A stretch of 64,000 nt of DNA from Bacteroidales bacterium (GCA_028704385.1 JAQVLA010000001.1:1-64000); one strand, 5' to 3'; positions 44,709-55,054 are shown, counted from the stretch's first letter. Numbers and translations are program-made. The notes: generated by a model not told the origin, from the letters alone.

Positions 44709-47180
44709 TTACTCACGTAAAGTGGCATCAAAGCTTTGCTCCAAAGCCTGCCTGATACGGTTCATACTTTTTTCAATGATTTTGTCAGTCAGTGTTTTCT
44801 CGTTATCCTGTAATACAAAGCTTAAGGCATAGGATTTTTTTCCTTTCGGAATTTTGTCACCTTCGTAAACATCAAAAATACCAACCGATTTTAGCAGTTT
44901 TTTTTCTGCTTCCAGAGCTGTGGTTCTTATTTCGTGAAAGCTTGCAGACTGATCAAAAACCATGGCCAGATCACGGCGTACGGACGGAAACTTCGGGACG
45001 GCTGTAAAAAGTTTAACTTGCTTTTTCTGATTGATTTTCATCAGCGTAGTCCAGTTAATACTGGCATGAAAAACGGCTTTTTCGAGGTCGGCAAGCTTAA
45101 GTGTTTTCATACTTAGTTTTCCGATCTGCATCAGCATTTTTTCATTCAATTCATAGCTCAGGGCAAAATCGTACAGCTCATTTGATAAGGTTTGTATCTT
45201 GAATTGCTTCAAATCAAAACCCATCTTGCTGAAAATCCCTTCGGCAAAATATTTAAGATCATAAAAATCTGTCGGTTTATCTTCATGATTCCAGTTTTCT
45301 TCTTCACGAAGTCCGGTGATAGCCAGATCAAGCTGTGTATATTCCTGATAAGGAGCCAAAGCTTTTTCGGTTGAGCTTGTTTTTTGTTTGTCATATTGAT
45401 AAACATTGCCAAACTCGAAGCATTTCAGATTTGGGTTTTTACGGTTAGTGTTATAAGCAATGGTTTCGAGAAGCCCATAAACCAGCGTTTGCCGCAACAC
45501 ATCGAGCTCGTTACTTAAAGGGTTGAGGATTTTTACATTTTTTGTTTCATCAAAAGCAGGATGTTTTTGGGTGTAAGCCGATTTGGTAAGTGAGTTGTTC
45601 ATCACCTCAAAAAAACCGTTAAAAGCCAACATATCAGCGATTTGCTGTTGAATCTGATCTGTTTTATTATTTTCACCAGCATGAATTGCGGCATTGATTT
45701 TTTCGGGAATGCGTATATTGTTGTAACCATAAATACGCAAAACTTCTTCTACCACATCAGCCGGACGATACACATCCACCTTGTAGCCCGGCACTTCCAT
45801 TTCAATGGCTTCATCAGATTGATTCAGAATTATCATGCCAAGGTTTTCGAGAATCGGACGAACAATGGCAGGTTCAATTGGTTGCCCTGCCACTTTATTC
45901 AGGTAGTCAAATGAGAGCTTAACTTTTTTTGGTTCAATGCTTTTGGCCAGCACATCTTTTATTTCTGAACTTATTTTTCCGCCTGCAATTTCCTTCATCA
46001 ATAACAGGGCTCTTTTCAACGCATAGGTAGTGATACTGATGTCAGAACCACGCTCGAAGCGAAAAGAAGCATCTGTTTGCAGGTTGTGATGACGGGCTGT
46101 TTTGCGGATATAACGCGAATCAAAACAAGCACTTTCCAGAAATATCGCCGATGTTTCCTCCGTGACGCCAGATTTCAAACCACCAAAAACACCGCCAATG
46201 CACATGGGTGCTTCGACATTGCATATCATCAGGTCGTTGGCTGTAAGCTTTCGCTCCTGCTCATCAAGCGTCACAAAAGGAGTGTCGTTTGCCAGTGTTT
46301 TTACGATGATTTTGTTTCCTGTTACGGTTTTGGCATCAAAAGCATGAAGTGGCTGACCGGTTTCAAACAATACATAATTTGTGATGTCAACAATATTATT
46401 GATCGGTCTTACCCCAATCGCTTTTAATCTGTTTTGCATCCACTCGGGTGACGGAGCCACCTGCAGTTCGCTGATTGTGCTTCCGGTATAGCGTGGACAG
46501 GCATGTGTGTTTTCGACCTCAACTTCGATGTCAAGATCTTGATTGTCAATCGAAAAGGTTTCAACTGATGGCATCTGAAGTTTATATTTCTGAAAGCCTG
46601 CGCGATGATTCAAAGCAGCAGCCAGGTCTCGTGCCACGCCAATATGCGACATGGCGTCAGAGCGGTTTGGTGTTAATCCAATTTCAAAAATAACATCCTG
46701 TTCAATATCAAAAAGACGGGAGGCCGGAATACCAATTTGTGTTTCATCAGGCAATACCATGATGCCGTCGTGCGAATCGCCAAGACCCAGCTCATCTTCG
46801 GCACAGATCATGCCTTCGGACAACTCGCCCCTGATTTTGCTTTTTTTGATCTCAAAAGCATCATCAGCATTATACAGCATCGTACCAACAGTTGCTACCA
46901 GCACTTTTTGACCTGCAGCTACATTTGGAGCTCCGCAGACAATGGCAAGAGGTTCTTCCAGTCCCACATCCACAGTTGTAAGGCTTAACCTGTCAGCATT
47001 TGGATGTTGTATACAACTTAATACTTGCCCTGTAACAATGCCTTTCAGGCTTCCTTTTACTGATTCGAAAGGGATAATGTCTTCTACTTCAAGGCCGGTT
47101 GCAGTTAAAACCTGCGCCACTTCTTCGGCGGGAAGGTCGCAATTGATATACTGTTTTAGCCAGTTGTAAGATATCTTCAT
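44709..47180 (-). CDS. pheT: Phenylalanine--tRNA ligase beta subunit
   Basis: 823 residues, standard. Residues about 40-150 are the tRNA-binding (EMAP-like) domain, followed by B3/B4 editing domain (with KTARHHNLQTDASFRFERG), the B5 domain and the catalytic-like fold; the last 95 residues are the FDX-ACB anticodon-binding domain (FPSVRRDLAMVFD, YEGDKIPKGKKSYALSFVLQ). It works with PheS, which is not in the window. A TACTTTTG box lies at 47254-47261. Confidence 0.97.
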   Translation of the reverse strand: MKISYNWLKQYINCDLPAEEVAQVLTATGLEVEDIIPFESVKGSLKGIVTGQVLSCIQHPNADRLSLTTVDVGLEEPLAIVCGAPNVAAGQKVLVATVGTMLYNADDAFEIKKSKIRGELSEGMICAEDELGLGDSHDGIMVLPDETQIGIPASRLFDIEQDVIFEIGLTPNRSDAMSHIGVARDLAAALNHRAGFQKYKLQMPSVETFSIDNQDLDIEVEVENTHACPRYTGSTISELQVAPSPEWMQNRLKAIGVRPINNIVDITNYVLFETGQPLHAFDAKTVTGNKIIVKTLANDTPFVTLDEQERKLTANDLMICNVEAPMCIGGVFGGLKSGVTEETSAIFLESACFDSRYIRKTARHHNLQTDASFRFERGSDISITTYALKRALLLMKEIAGGKISSEIKDVLAKSIEPKKVKLSFDYLNKVAGQPIEPAIVRPILENLGMIILNQSDEAIEMEVPGYKVDVYRPADVVEEVLRIYGYNNIRIPEKINAAIHAGENNKTDQIQQQIADMLAFNGFFEVMNNSLTKSAYTQKHPAFDETKNVKILNPLSNELDVLRQTLVYGLLETIAYNTNRKNPNLKCFEFGNVYQYDKQKTSSTEKALAPYQEYTQLDLAITGLREEENWNHEDKPTDFYDLKYFAEGIFSKMGFDLKQFKIQTLSNELYDFALSYELNEKMLMQIGKLSMKTLKLADLEKAVFHASINWTTLMKINQKKQVKLFTAVPKFPSVRRDLAMVFDQSASFHEIRTTALEAEKKLLKSVGIFDVYEGDKIPKGKKSYALSFVLQDNEKTLTDKIIEKSMNRIRQALEQSFDATLRE

Positions 47181-47253
47181 GGATCTTAGCTAATTAAATT
47201 GTGGACTAAATATCTGTCCGATATGATTCGAATTGTCAGAGTGTTTCTGAATG

Positions 47254-47261
47254 CAAAAGTA
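47254..47261 (-). promoter_or_regulatory. Candidate downstream promoter box for pheT
   Basis: TACTTTTG on the minus strand matches TAnnTTTG; the upstream partner at the right distance (CATG) is poor. Leader to ATG 47180 would be about 70 bases. Confidence 0.35.
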
Positions 47262-47322
47262 CAAATTAATGTCAATCTGTCATGTTTAATAAGTACGCGA
47301 CAGCTTTCATTATTTGCATTTT

Positions 47323-49428
47323 TTAGCCAATCTGTCCCCAGTCGAATGCTTGACGAAAATGAGAAAGGAAATATTTTTTTGTGGTTTGGTTTTCTTCTTG
47401 TGATAATGTTGGATCATCATCAAGTAGTTGCCTGACAATAGCTCTGACGTGTTTTATCAGTTTTTCGTCTTTAACAAGGTCGCCAATTTTCAAGCCAACA
47501 GGACCCGATTGACGAGTGCCTTGTGTTTCGCCTGGGCCTCTGAGTTCCAGGTCAACTGCAGCTATTTCAAAACCATCTGTGGTACGAACCATAGTCGCCA
47601 TGCGTTTTTTGCCATCTGCAGAGAGTTTAAAATCGGTCATCAAAATGCAATAGGACTGATCAGCACCACGTCCAACCCTTCCTCTCAGCTGATGCAGCTG
47701 CGATAAGCCAAAACGATCGGCATGTTCGATCACCATCACACTGGCATTTGGAATATTTACACCTACTTCGATCACTGTGGTGGCAACCATAATATGTGCC
47801 TGGCCTTTGATAAAACGCTGCATTTCAAAATCTTTGTCCTCCGCTTTCATTTGTCCGTGAACCACACAAATGCGGTAATCTGGTTCAGGGAAATCACGCA
47901 ACAAACTTTCATAACCTTCCTGCAAATAAATCAGGTCAAGTTTTTCTGACTCTTTAATCAGTGGATACACTATATAGATTTGTCTGCCTTCAGCAATTTG
48001 TTTTTTCATAAAACTAAGTAAACGCAATCGTTGACTTTGATAAAGATGGACTGTTTTAACAGGTTTACGTCCGGGAGGCAGTTCGTCAATGATTGAAATG
48101 TCCAGATCCCCATATTGCGTCATGGCGAGGGTACGTGGAATTGGCGTGGCCGTCATTACCAGCATATGTGGAGGAAGATCGGTTTTTTCCCAGAATCGGG
48201 CACGTTGAGCTACGCCAAAACGATGCTGCTCATCTATGATAGTAAGTGCCAGCTTATGGAATTTTACCTTTTCTTCTATCAAAGCATGTGTGCCTATGAT
48301 GATTTGCAGGCTGCCATCTTCAAGACCTTCGTGGATTGGTTTTCTGTCACGTGCTTTTGTCGATCCGGTTAAGAGTGCGATCTTTACCGGCATATCAGCC
48401 AAAAGTTCTTTGAGTGATTGAAAATGCTGAATGGCCAATATTTCGGTGGGAGCCATCAAGGCAGCCTGATAGCCATTGTCCAAGGCGATAAGCATAACCA
48501 TCAGTGCCACAATGGTTTTTCCGCTGCCAACATCACCTTGCAATAAGCGATTCATTTGGAAACCGGATCCCAGATCATGTCTGATTTCACGGATTACTTT
48601 TTTCTGGGCTTTAGTGAGCGAAAAGGGCAGATAACTTTCATAGAAACGGTTGAAGTGCTTGCCAACTTTGCTAAAAATAATTCCTTTCATCTGTGTTTCC
48701 CGCTGGCGTTTTCGGAGCAACATATTCAGTTGCATAAAGAAATATTCTTCAAATTTCAATCGGCTGGTGGCCGACTGAAGATTTCTCAGATCAGATGGCA
48801 AATGGATTTGGGCAAATGCCCTATTCCTGTCCATCAACTTATATTTTAGAAGGGTATTTTGAGGAAGGTTTTCAGGAATTGTATGTTTAATTTGTCCCAG
48901 CAGATTTTTAACAAGTCTAGCAAGCTGCTTGCTTCCCAGACCTGTATTTTTAAGTTTTTCGGTGGTGTTGTAAACACCTTCCAGACTTTCGCCAATGGGT
49001 ATGATATCCGGTTGGTAATCTTCAATATCAGGATGAACAAGGTTGAATCGGTTGTTAAAAACCGAAGCTTTTCCAAAGAGGACATATTGTTTACCGGGTT
49101 CAAAACGGGTTTTAATCCATTTTAGACCTTTAAACCACACCAGTTCGATGCTTCCGCTAGCATCAGAAAATTGAGCAGTTATTCTGGTAACTCTTTGTTT
49201 ACCATGCAACTGCATTTGTGTAACCTGACCAATGAGCTGATAATAAAGCTGATCGTTATTGATGTCGGCCACCTTGTGAACCTTACTTTTATCAATATAT
49301 CTGAAAGGAAAATGAAAAAGCAGATCGCCGAAAGTAAAAATTTCAAGCTCTTTATTGAGCATTTCGGCACGTTTTGGGCCAACGCCTTTTAAAAATTCGA
49401 TTTTATTATCGAGCAGATTGCGCTCCAT
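47323..49428 (-). CDS. recG: ATP-dependent DNA helicase RecG
   Basis: 701 residues. RecG remodels stalled replication forks and branched DNA. An N-terminal OB wedge domain (about 60-160) precedes the superfamily 2 helicase: Walker A GDVGSGKT, DEQHRFGV as motif II, MTATPIPRTL as motif III, and the C-terminal HADRFGLSQLHQLRGRVGRG block with the TRG hairpin. Length and motifs are normal. It precedes pheT by about 140 bases on the same strand. Confidence 0.97.
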   Translation of the reverse strand: MERNLLDNKIEFLKGVGPKRAEMLNKELEIFTFGDLLFHFPFRYIDKSKVHKVADINNDQLYYQLIGQVTQMQLHGKQRVTRITAQFSDASGSIELVWFKGLKWIKTRFEPGKQYVLFGKASVFNNRFNLVHPDIEDYQPDIIPIGESLEGVYNTTEKLKNTGLGSKQLARLVKNLLGQIKHTIPENLPQNTLLKYKLMDRNRAFAQIHLPSDLRNLQSATSRLKFEEYFFMQLNMLLRKRQRETQMKGIIFSKVGKHFNRFYESYLPFSLTKAQKKVIREIRHDLGSGFQMNRLLQGDVGSGKTIVALMVMLIALDNGYQAALMAPTEILAIQHFQSLKELLADMPVKIALLTGSTKARDRKPIHEGLEDGSLQIIIGTHALIEEKVKFHKLALTIIDEQHRFGVAQRARFWEKTDLPPHMLVMTATPIPRTLAMTQYGDLDISIIDELPPGRKPVKTVHLYQSQRLRLLSFMKKQIAEGRQIYIVYPLIKESEKLDLIYLQEGYESLLRDFPEPDYRICVVHGQMKAEDKDFEMQRFIKGQAHIMVATTVIEVGVNIPNASVMVIEHADRFGLSQLHQLRGRVGRGADQSYCILMTDFKLSADGKKRMATMVRTTDGFEIAAVDLELRGPGETQGTRQSGPVGLKIGDLVKDEKLIKHVRAIVRQLLDDDPTLSQEENQTTKKYFLSHFRQAFDWGQIG

Positions 49429-49488
49429 CCAAACTGGTTTTGGTGGCTAAAATACAAAGTAAATGCTTGTCCTTGGGCTCGGATTGAC

Positions 49489-52299
49489 CTATGATGATGC
49501 CGGCTGAAGGAAAATAGTGAGTATTTCGACTAATTTTTCCAAACTCAGTGGTTTACTCAGGTATGCATCAAACCCTAATCCAAGGTATTGTTTTTCCTCG
49601 CTCAACATAGCGAAAGCGGTAATAGCGATGACAGGGATGGTTAGTTTTTGATGCCTGATTTGTTTAAATGCCTCTATTCCATCCATTTCGGGCATCTGAA
49701 TATCCATGATAATCAAGTCGGGCTGATGCTCAACAGCCAGGTCAAGGGCGATTAATCCGTTTGATGCATGAATAACATTTAAGTTGAGTTTTTTGAGCAT
49801 CGTTTTGACTAGAAAGAAATTGGTATCAACATCTTCTGCAACGAGTACTGTTTTTCCTTTGAAACTGGGTAGTGCAGGATAAAGCGGGGCCTGTTCTTCT
49901 ATTTTGCATGATTTATTTTCGTTATCGGAAGGCAGCGTAAAATAAAACGCTGTGCCTTTATCCAGTTGTGATTCTACCCAAATTTTACCGTTTAATAATT
50001 CAACAAGATGCTTGGTGATTGCAAGTCCCAGGCCGGTGCCCCCATAGAGGCGTGTGTGTGAATCGTCGGCTTGTCTGAAGCGTTCAAACACAACTTCCAG
50101 CTTTTGTTCCGGAATGCCAATGCCGGTGTCTCTGACAAAAAACTCATATGAACTATTTATACACAATGCTCCAAACTCAATTTCGCCCACTTGCGTAAAT
50201 TTCATTGCATTGCTCAGCAAATTGGTAAGGATTTGTTGCAAACGCAGCCTGTCGGTTGTGATCAAGGCTGATTTGAGTTCTTCTTTGTGTGTGAGCAGTA
50301 GCTTGACATGGGATTTGCCGTTTCTGTCCATTTGCTGACGGAATCCCTGAAGCATCTCGTCCATAAGATCGATCAGTTTGAATTCGGATGTCTGGATTTT
50401 TAGTTCACCCGCCTCAATCTTTGAAATATCAATGATGTCGTTGATAAGATTTAGAAGTAATTTACCGCTCGACTTAATCATTTCGATGAATTCCATTTTT
50501 TCTTCAGGGCTGTATTCATCCGTTGAGAGCAGATCAGAAAAACCCAGTATAGCGTTCATCGGTGTTCTGATTTCGTGACTCATATTAGCCAGGAAAGCAG
50601 ATTTAAGGCGGTCAGAATCTTCGGCTTTGTTTTTTGCTTCAACAAGTTCGTTTTCAAAGTTTTTGCGTTGAGACACATCTTCAAAAACACTTACGATGCC
50701 AGCAAATTCCTCTGCATTAAACATGGTAGCCGCTTTAAAGTGGATGTACCTTATTTGTTGATCCAGTCGAAGTCTGAATTCTGCCTCAAATACTCCATCC
50801 TTAGCTTTGTGTGCATTTTTCCAGATGATATCCATTTTGTTGCGGTCTTCGAGTAAAATATTTCTGAACCATAATCCATCAAGGAATATTTGTTTTGGAA
50901 GTCCGAGAATTTCAGTCAGGTTGTTGTTTACAAAAATTATGTTTCCTTGTGCATTGGTAACAGCAACACCAAGAGGTGAAGTTTCGCTTATTTTCCTAAA
51001 CTTTTCTTCGCTTTGTTTTAAGGATTGATAGGTCTGATCGAGGGTCGTCATCTGTTTTTTAAGTTCCCGCGTTCGTTCCTCAACACGTTCTTCCAGTTGG
51101 AGGTTTGTTATTTCGAGCAGGCGACTTTTTCGTCTGTTTCGCCTGACAATAGTGATAAGAATAAATATGATCAATGCTAATAAGGTGGCCAGCAGGGCAA
51201 AAATGATGTAGCGTATTCTAAGTGATTGCTGTGATAGTTGCAAACGTAAAATCTCATTTTCATCATCAAGCTGTTTGGTTTGATAGCGAACTTTTATTTC
51301 TGTCATCTCATGGTGACGGCGTTCATTGACAAGTGTGTCTTTTAATTTGTTAGCCAACAATAAGTTATCATAAGCTGTTTGATAATCCTGACGGGCATGT
51401 GCAATTTTCTGACTTAAGAGATAATTGTACAACAATACATTTTTTTCAGTTGTTTTTTCAGCTAACTCTTTGGCTTTACTGAGGTAGTTTAATGCTTCTT
51501 CATATTTACCCTGTTCAAAAAGGTACTCTGCCATTTGGTTGTATACCTGGCTGAGTCCAAAATCTGCTTTAGATTGCAAATAAACGGCTTCAACCTCTTT
51601 TAAGTATCGCATGGCATCATCATACCGGTGTAATTTAAACATTACTTTGGCCAGGTTGGCTTTGGTGTTCGCTGTTTCGGCAGGCAGATAATAGTTGTCG
51701 TAAATGTTGAGTGCGGCAATAAAATAGTCGAGTGCCCGTGCCAGGTTTCCAATTTCTAAAAATACCATACCCAGTGCGTTTTGTGAATAGGCTATTTGTG
51801 GTTCATCATTTAAAAACTCTTTGATGACCAGGGCATCTGTGTGATATTTAATAGCTTGCTCGTAATCTTTATAAAAGAAATAAACCTGACCGATATTTGC
51901 CAGTGTAACTGCAGTTCCAGCACTATCATTCATTTGTTTATAATCGCTCAAGGATTCCAGGTGCAAGGCAAAGGCCTTTTCGTAAATGTGTAATTTGCGG
52001 TAGCATACAGCTTTTTCGTTTCTGATTTCGGCTTTCAGTTTTTTAGCACCAAGAGATTCAGCCAGCGTCATTGCATTTCGGGCATATTCAATCCCTGAAG
52101 CAGGATCAATATTGCGAAGGCTTTTTATGAGTGCTCTGTATGTTTCTAATTTTGTTAACCCATCTGTAAGTTCAAGCTGATTACGGAGGCTGTCAGCAAT
52201 TTTATGACTGTCGGTTTGTGCCTGAAGGCTGGCCTGAAGACAGACATGAGCCGAAAACAGCACAAAAAAAAGAACTACATTGGCAAAAGATATTTTCAT
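49489..52299 (-). CDS. TPR hybrid histidine kinase
   Basis: 936 residues. A signal sequence leads to a periplasmic TPR array (about residues 50-345: AYSQNALGMVFLEIGNLARA, YNQMAEYLFEQGKYEEALNY), one membrane helix (about 355-380), a cytoplasmic coiled coil, a PAS/PAC pair (about 435-545), HisKA with His575 (NMSHEIRTPMNAILGFSD), HATPase (DTGIGI, GGTGLGLAI) and a C-terminal receiver with phospho-acceptor Asp866 (IIMDIQMPEMDG). No output domain; the signal must pass on by phosphotransfer, possibly to the receiver protein at 52389. A TAATTTTG box is at 52342-52349. Confidence 0.93.
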   Translation of the reverse strand: MKISFANVVLFFVLFSAHVCLQASLQAQTDSHKIADSLRNQLELTDGLTKLETYRALIKSLRNIDPASGIEYARNAMTLAESLGAKKLKAEIRNEKAVCYRKLHIYEKAFALHLESLSDYKQMNDSAGTAVTLANIGQVYFFYKDYEQAIKYHTDALVIKEFLNDEPQIAYSQNALGMVFLEIGNLARALDYFIAALNIYDNYYLPAETANTKANLAKVMFKLHRYDDAMRYLKEVEAVYLQSKADFGLSQVYNQMAEYLFEQGKYEEALNYLSKAKELAEKTTEKNVLLYNYLLSQKIAHARQDYQTAYDNLLLANKLKDTLVNERRHHEMTEIKVRYQTKQLDDENEILRLQLSQQSLRIRYIIFALLATLLALIIFILITIVRRNRRKSRLLEITNLQLEERVEERTRELKKQMTTLDQTYQSLKQSEEKFRKISETSPLGVAVTNAQGNIIFVNNNLTEILGLPKQIFLDGLWFRNILLEDRNKMDIIWKNAHKAKDGVFEAEFRLRLDQQIRYIHFKAATMFNAEEFAGIVSVFEDVSQRKNFENELVEAKNKAEDSDRLKSAFLANMSHEIRTPMNAILGFSDLLSTDEYSPEEKMEFIEMIKSSGKLLLNLINDIIDISKIEAGELKIQTSEFKLIDLMDEMLQGFRQQMDRNGKSHVKLLLTHKEELKSALITTDRLRLQQILTNLLSNAMKFTQVGEIEFGALCINSSYEFFVRDTGIGIPEQKLEVVFERFRQADDSHTRLYGGTGLGLAITKHLVELLNGKIWVESQLDKGTAFYFTLPSDNENKSCKIEEQAPLYPALPSFKGKTVLVAEDVDTNFFLVKTMLKKLNLNVIHASNGLIALDLAVEHQPDLIIMDIQMPEMDGIEAFKQIRHQKLTIPVIAITAFAMLSEEKQYLGLGFDAYLSKPLSLEKLVEILTIFLQPASS

Positions 52300-52341
52300 G
52301 CTGAAGTAATTAATCCAGACCTGGTTAATGATTGAGCACTA

Positions 52342-52349
52342 CAAAATTA
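52342..52349 (-). promoter_or_regulatory. Candidate downstream promoter box for the hybrid kinase
   Basis: TAATTTTG on the minus strand fits TAnnTTTG, with only TTTC as upstream partner 19 bases away. It would let the kinase be expressed apart from the receiver gene. Confidence 0.3.
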
Positions 52350-52388
52350 ACAAAGCTTTTCGATAATTGAAAATTGCCTTGCAAGATT

Positions 52389-52757
52389 TTATTGTTTCAA
52401 ATGTTTCTCAAGCAACGAAATAAGTTGGTTGCAATCAATTGGTTTTGAAAGGTAATCGTCGAAAGGCGCATTACTTCTGTCAAAAGATGGTGTATCTGTA
52501 TAGGTTGAATGTGATATTACTTTTAAATCGGGTCTGATTTTTTTTATTATCAGAGTGGTTTCCAGGCCATCAATTCCGGGCATATTATAATCCATCAACA
52601 CTGCACTGAGATTTAAATCATTTTTTACTATATCAATAGCATCGTATCCGTTTTCGGCCCAGCTGACCAATACCCCATTCCTAAAGAGCATGGCTTTGAT
52701 TAATAAGAAATTGACTTTCAAATCATCAACTACAAGTATATGATTGATTGCTGACAT
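52389..52757 (-). CDS. Single-domain response regulator
   Basis: 122 residues from ATG 52757, chosen over ATG 52769 because GGAGG lies 7 bases before it and the longer start would overlap that site. It has the receiver fold only: ILVVDDLKVNF (acidic pair), phospho-acceptor Asp56 in LMDYNMPGIDG, Ser/Thr in SHSTYTD and Lys in YLSKPIDC. No DNA-binding domain, so it acts by protein contact or as a phosphorelay step. The adjacent hybrid kinase is the obvious partner. A sigma-54-like element lies about 40 bases upstream. Confidence 0.9.
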   Translation of the reverse strand: MSAINHILVVDDLKVNFLLIKAMLFRNGVLVSWAENGYDAIDIVKNDLNLSAVLMDYNMPGIDGLETTLIIKKIRPDLKVISHSTYTDTPSFDRSNAPFDDYLSKPIDCNQLISLLEKHLKQ

Positions 52758-52797
52758 TAAACCCTCCATTTCAGGAATTTTCTAATATGACTCTATT

Positions 52798-52813
52798 AGC
52801 ACGCAATGTGCCA
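52798..52813 (-). promoter_or_regulatory. Sigma-54-like -24/-12 element before the receiver gene
   Basis: On the minus strand TGGCAC, 6 bases, TGCT: GG-N10-GC spacing. It deviates from TGGCACG-N4-TTGCW only by A for G at position 7 and G for T at position 12, the same two changes as in the element before groS. Transcription would start near 52788, about 30 bases before the ATG. Confidence 0.45.
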
Positions 52814-52918
52814 AAAGAGTAAACATCACATTGTCAAGGATATATGAATCGGAGAGAATTTGAATAAGTTCCTTAAATGGAGAAAATTCCTAAAATTGGA
52901 ATAAATCTATAAATCAAA

Positions 52919-55054
52919 CTATAAATTCTCGTTGAAATAATTGGTTATCATTTTAATCAGGTGAGCACGATCTTTTCCTCTTACATTATGTTCGTGGCCC
53001 GGATAAACAAAATAGTCCACCAACTTGCCTGCGTCAACGGCTGCCTTAAGAAATGCCAGGCTGTGTTGCCAAACCACAACCGGATCGTTTGTTCCGTGAA
53101 TGATCAGCAGTTTTCCTTCCAGCTGATCAACTTTATTGATCAAACTGGCCGATTCGTAACCTTCCTGATTTTCATCCGGTGTATCCATATAGCGTTCGCC
53201 ATACATGATTTCGTAATACTTCCAATCGATTACCGGACCTCCTCCAACTGCTACCTTAAATATCTCAGGATGTTGTAGTTTCAGACTAACCGACATAAAA
53301 CCACCATAACTCCAGCCATCCACACCAATACGGTTTTGATCCACAAACGGCAGTGAGTTTAAATAATTTATACCTGTGAGTTGATCTTGAATTTCTGTTT
53401 TACCAAGCTGACGGTGAATGATTTGCTCGAATTCGGCACCCCGGTTAGCCGAACCGCGATTGTCGAGTGTGAAAACAATATAACCTTGTTGGGCAAGGTA
53501 ATTAAGATAATAATTGGCACCTCCCAGCCAACTGTTGGTAATCAATTGGGCATGAGGACCTCCGTAAACATAAACAATCACCGGATATTTTTTTGTACTG
53601 TCCATATTGGGCGGTGATATCAGTCGGGCGTAAAGTGTTGTACCGTCCACGGCTTCCAACTCCAGAATTTGTGTTTTGCCTATAGCATAGTCTTTAAGTG
53701 GATCTTTTGATTGTAGCAAGGTTTTGATTACCTTGCCTTTATCATTGGTCAGGTGAATAGTCCTGGCAGTTTCCAGGTTACTGAATGAATCCAACAGGTA
53801 TTTCCCGCTTTTGGAAACAGAAACATGATGAGTGCCGGCTGTTTCCGTTACTCGAATCATTTTATCCTTTTGATAATCAAGTTTATAGAGATGACTTTCC
53901 AGCGGACTTTCGGCAGTTGCATAAAAATAAATAAATTTCCCTGAAGCATCGAAGAAAGGTTCCGAAGTTATCATCCAATCTCCGGAGGTTAATTGCTTAA
54001 GTAGCTCTCCTTTAGCAGAATAGAGGTACATATGCCTTAAACCATCTCTTTCGCTTAGCCAGATAAACTGGTCTGACTTATTTGGCATGAAGAAAGCCGG
54101 ATGCTGTGGTTCAACGTATTGCGGATCGTTTTCCTCGAAAAGGGTTTTTTCGAATCTCCCGTCAATAATATTGTATGCATTAAATTTTAAATGATTTTGC
54201 TCCCGATTCAGGATTCCGATATAGATTTTTTCGCCGGAAGGATCCCAGGTCACAGCCGTAAGGTATTGTTCTACAGGTTCTCCGGTTTGAATGCTTAGTG
54301 TTGTTTTTTGTGTCAGGTCATAAACCATTAGTTTCACTTCATGGCTTTTCATGCCGGCCATAGGATAAGGTTCATTTTTCAATGTAGCAATACGTTCATT
54401 GGTATTAACCAACGGATAATTGGTTACCATGCGTTCATCCATTTGATAAAATGCAAGCTTTCGTCCATCTTTCGACCAGAAAATGCCATCACTTATTCCA
54501 AATTCATTTCGGTGAACCGATTGCCCGCTTACAACACCTTTTGGTTCATTGGTAATCTGAATGTGATCTTCGCCAACGGCCAGATAAAGATTGTTTTCTA
54601 TGGTGTAAGCAGTATGCAGTTCAGGTTCAAATACTGTTTTGTTTTTAGCTTCTTCAGGGAAATTTGTAATGTGATATAACCGTTCTAAATCAGGAGAAAG
54701 TCCAAAAAGTTTGTTCTGCTGAAAAAACCAACCCCTGCCATCCTTTAACCAATTGATGGAAGGAAATCGTTTCAGGCTGTCGAGCTGCTGTTTTGCAGCC
54801 AGCGAATTGAGCTGGTTAAGTGTTAAGAGCACCCTTGACTTGCCTGATTTTGCATCTGTAAGCCACAAAGTATCTTTCTCAAAATGCTGGTAACTATCGG
54901 TGTGGCCAAACCAATTTAGTTGTTGCAAACGGTCCGGGAATAAAGCCGGATTCATCCAGGCTGCATCAGTTTCGGTTAGCTGTTTGTCCTGGGCAAAGAG
55001 ATTTAAACTGGTAAAAGCCAGCAAAATAAATACAAGAAACTGTAATTTTTTCAT
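52919..55054 (-). CDS. Dipeptidyl-peptidase IV-type S9 serine peptidase
   Basis: 711 residues with a signal peptide ending FAQD (residue 21-22). The N-terminal 460 residues are the DPP4 beta-propeller (DPSGEKIYIGILN, QFIWLSERDGLRHMYLYS); the C-terminal alpha/beta hydrolase holds Ser582 (GWSYGGF), Asp657 (GTNDPVV) and a His in GHEHNVRG (687 or 689). It removes X-Pro dipeptides from peptides in the periplasm or at the surface, a usual nutrient-acquisition enzyme in this phylum. It is monocistronic. Confidence 0.93.
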   Translation of the reverse strand: MKKLQFLVFILLAFTSLNLFAQDKQLTETDAAWMNPALFPDRLQQLNWFGHTDSYQHFEKDTLWLTDAKSGKSRVLLTLNQLNSLAAKQQLDSLKRFPSINWLKDGRGWFFQQNKLFGLSPDLERLYHITNFPEEAKNKTVFEPELHTAYTIENNLYLAVGEDHIQITNEPKGVVSGQSVHRNEFGISDGIFWSKDGRKLAFYQMDERMVTNYPLVNTNERIATLKNEPYPMAGMKSHEVKLMVYDLTQKTTLSIQTGEPVEQYLTAVTWDPSGEKIYIGILNREQNHLKFNAYNIIDGRFEKTLFEENDPQYVEPQHPAFFMPNKSDQFIWLSERDGLRHMYLYSAKGELLKQLTSGDWMITSEPFFDASGKFIYFYATAESPLESHLYKLDYQKDKMIRVTETAGTHHVSVSKSGKYLLDSFSNLETARTIHLTNDKGKVIKTLLQSKDPLKDYAIGKTQILELEAVDGTTLYARLISPPNMDSTKKYPVIVYVYGGPHAQLITNSWLGGANYYLNYLAQQGYIVFTLDNRGSANRGAEFEQIIHRQLGKTEIQDQLTGINYLNSLPFVDQNRIGVDGWSYGGFMSVSLKLQHPEIFKVAVGGGPVIDWKYYEIMYGERYMDTPDENQEGYESASLINKVDQLEGKLLIIHGTNDPVVVWQHSLAFLKAAVDAGKLVDYFVYPGHEHNVRGKDRAHLIKMITNYFNENL

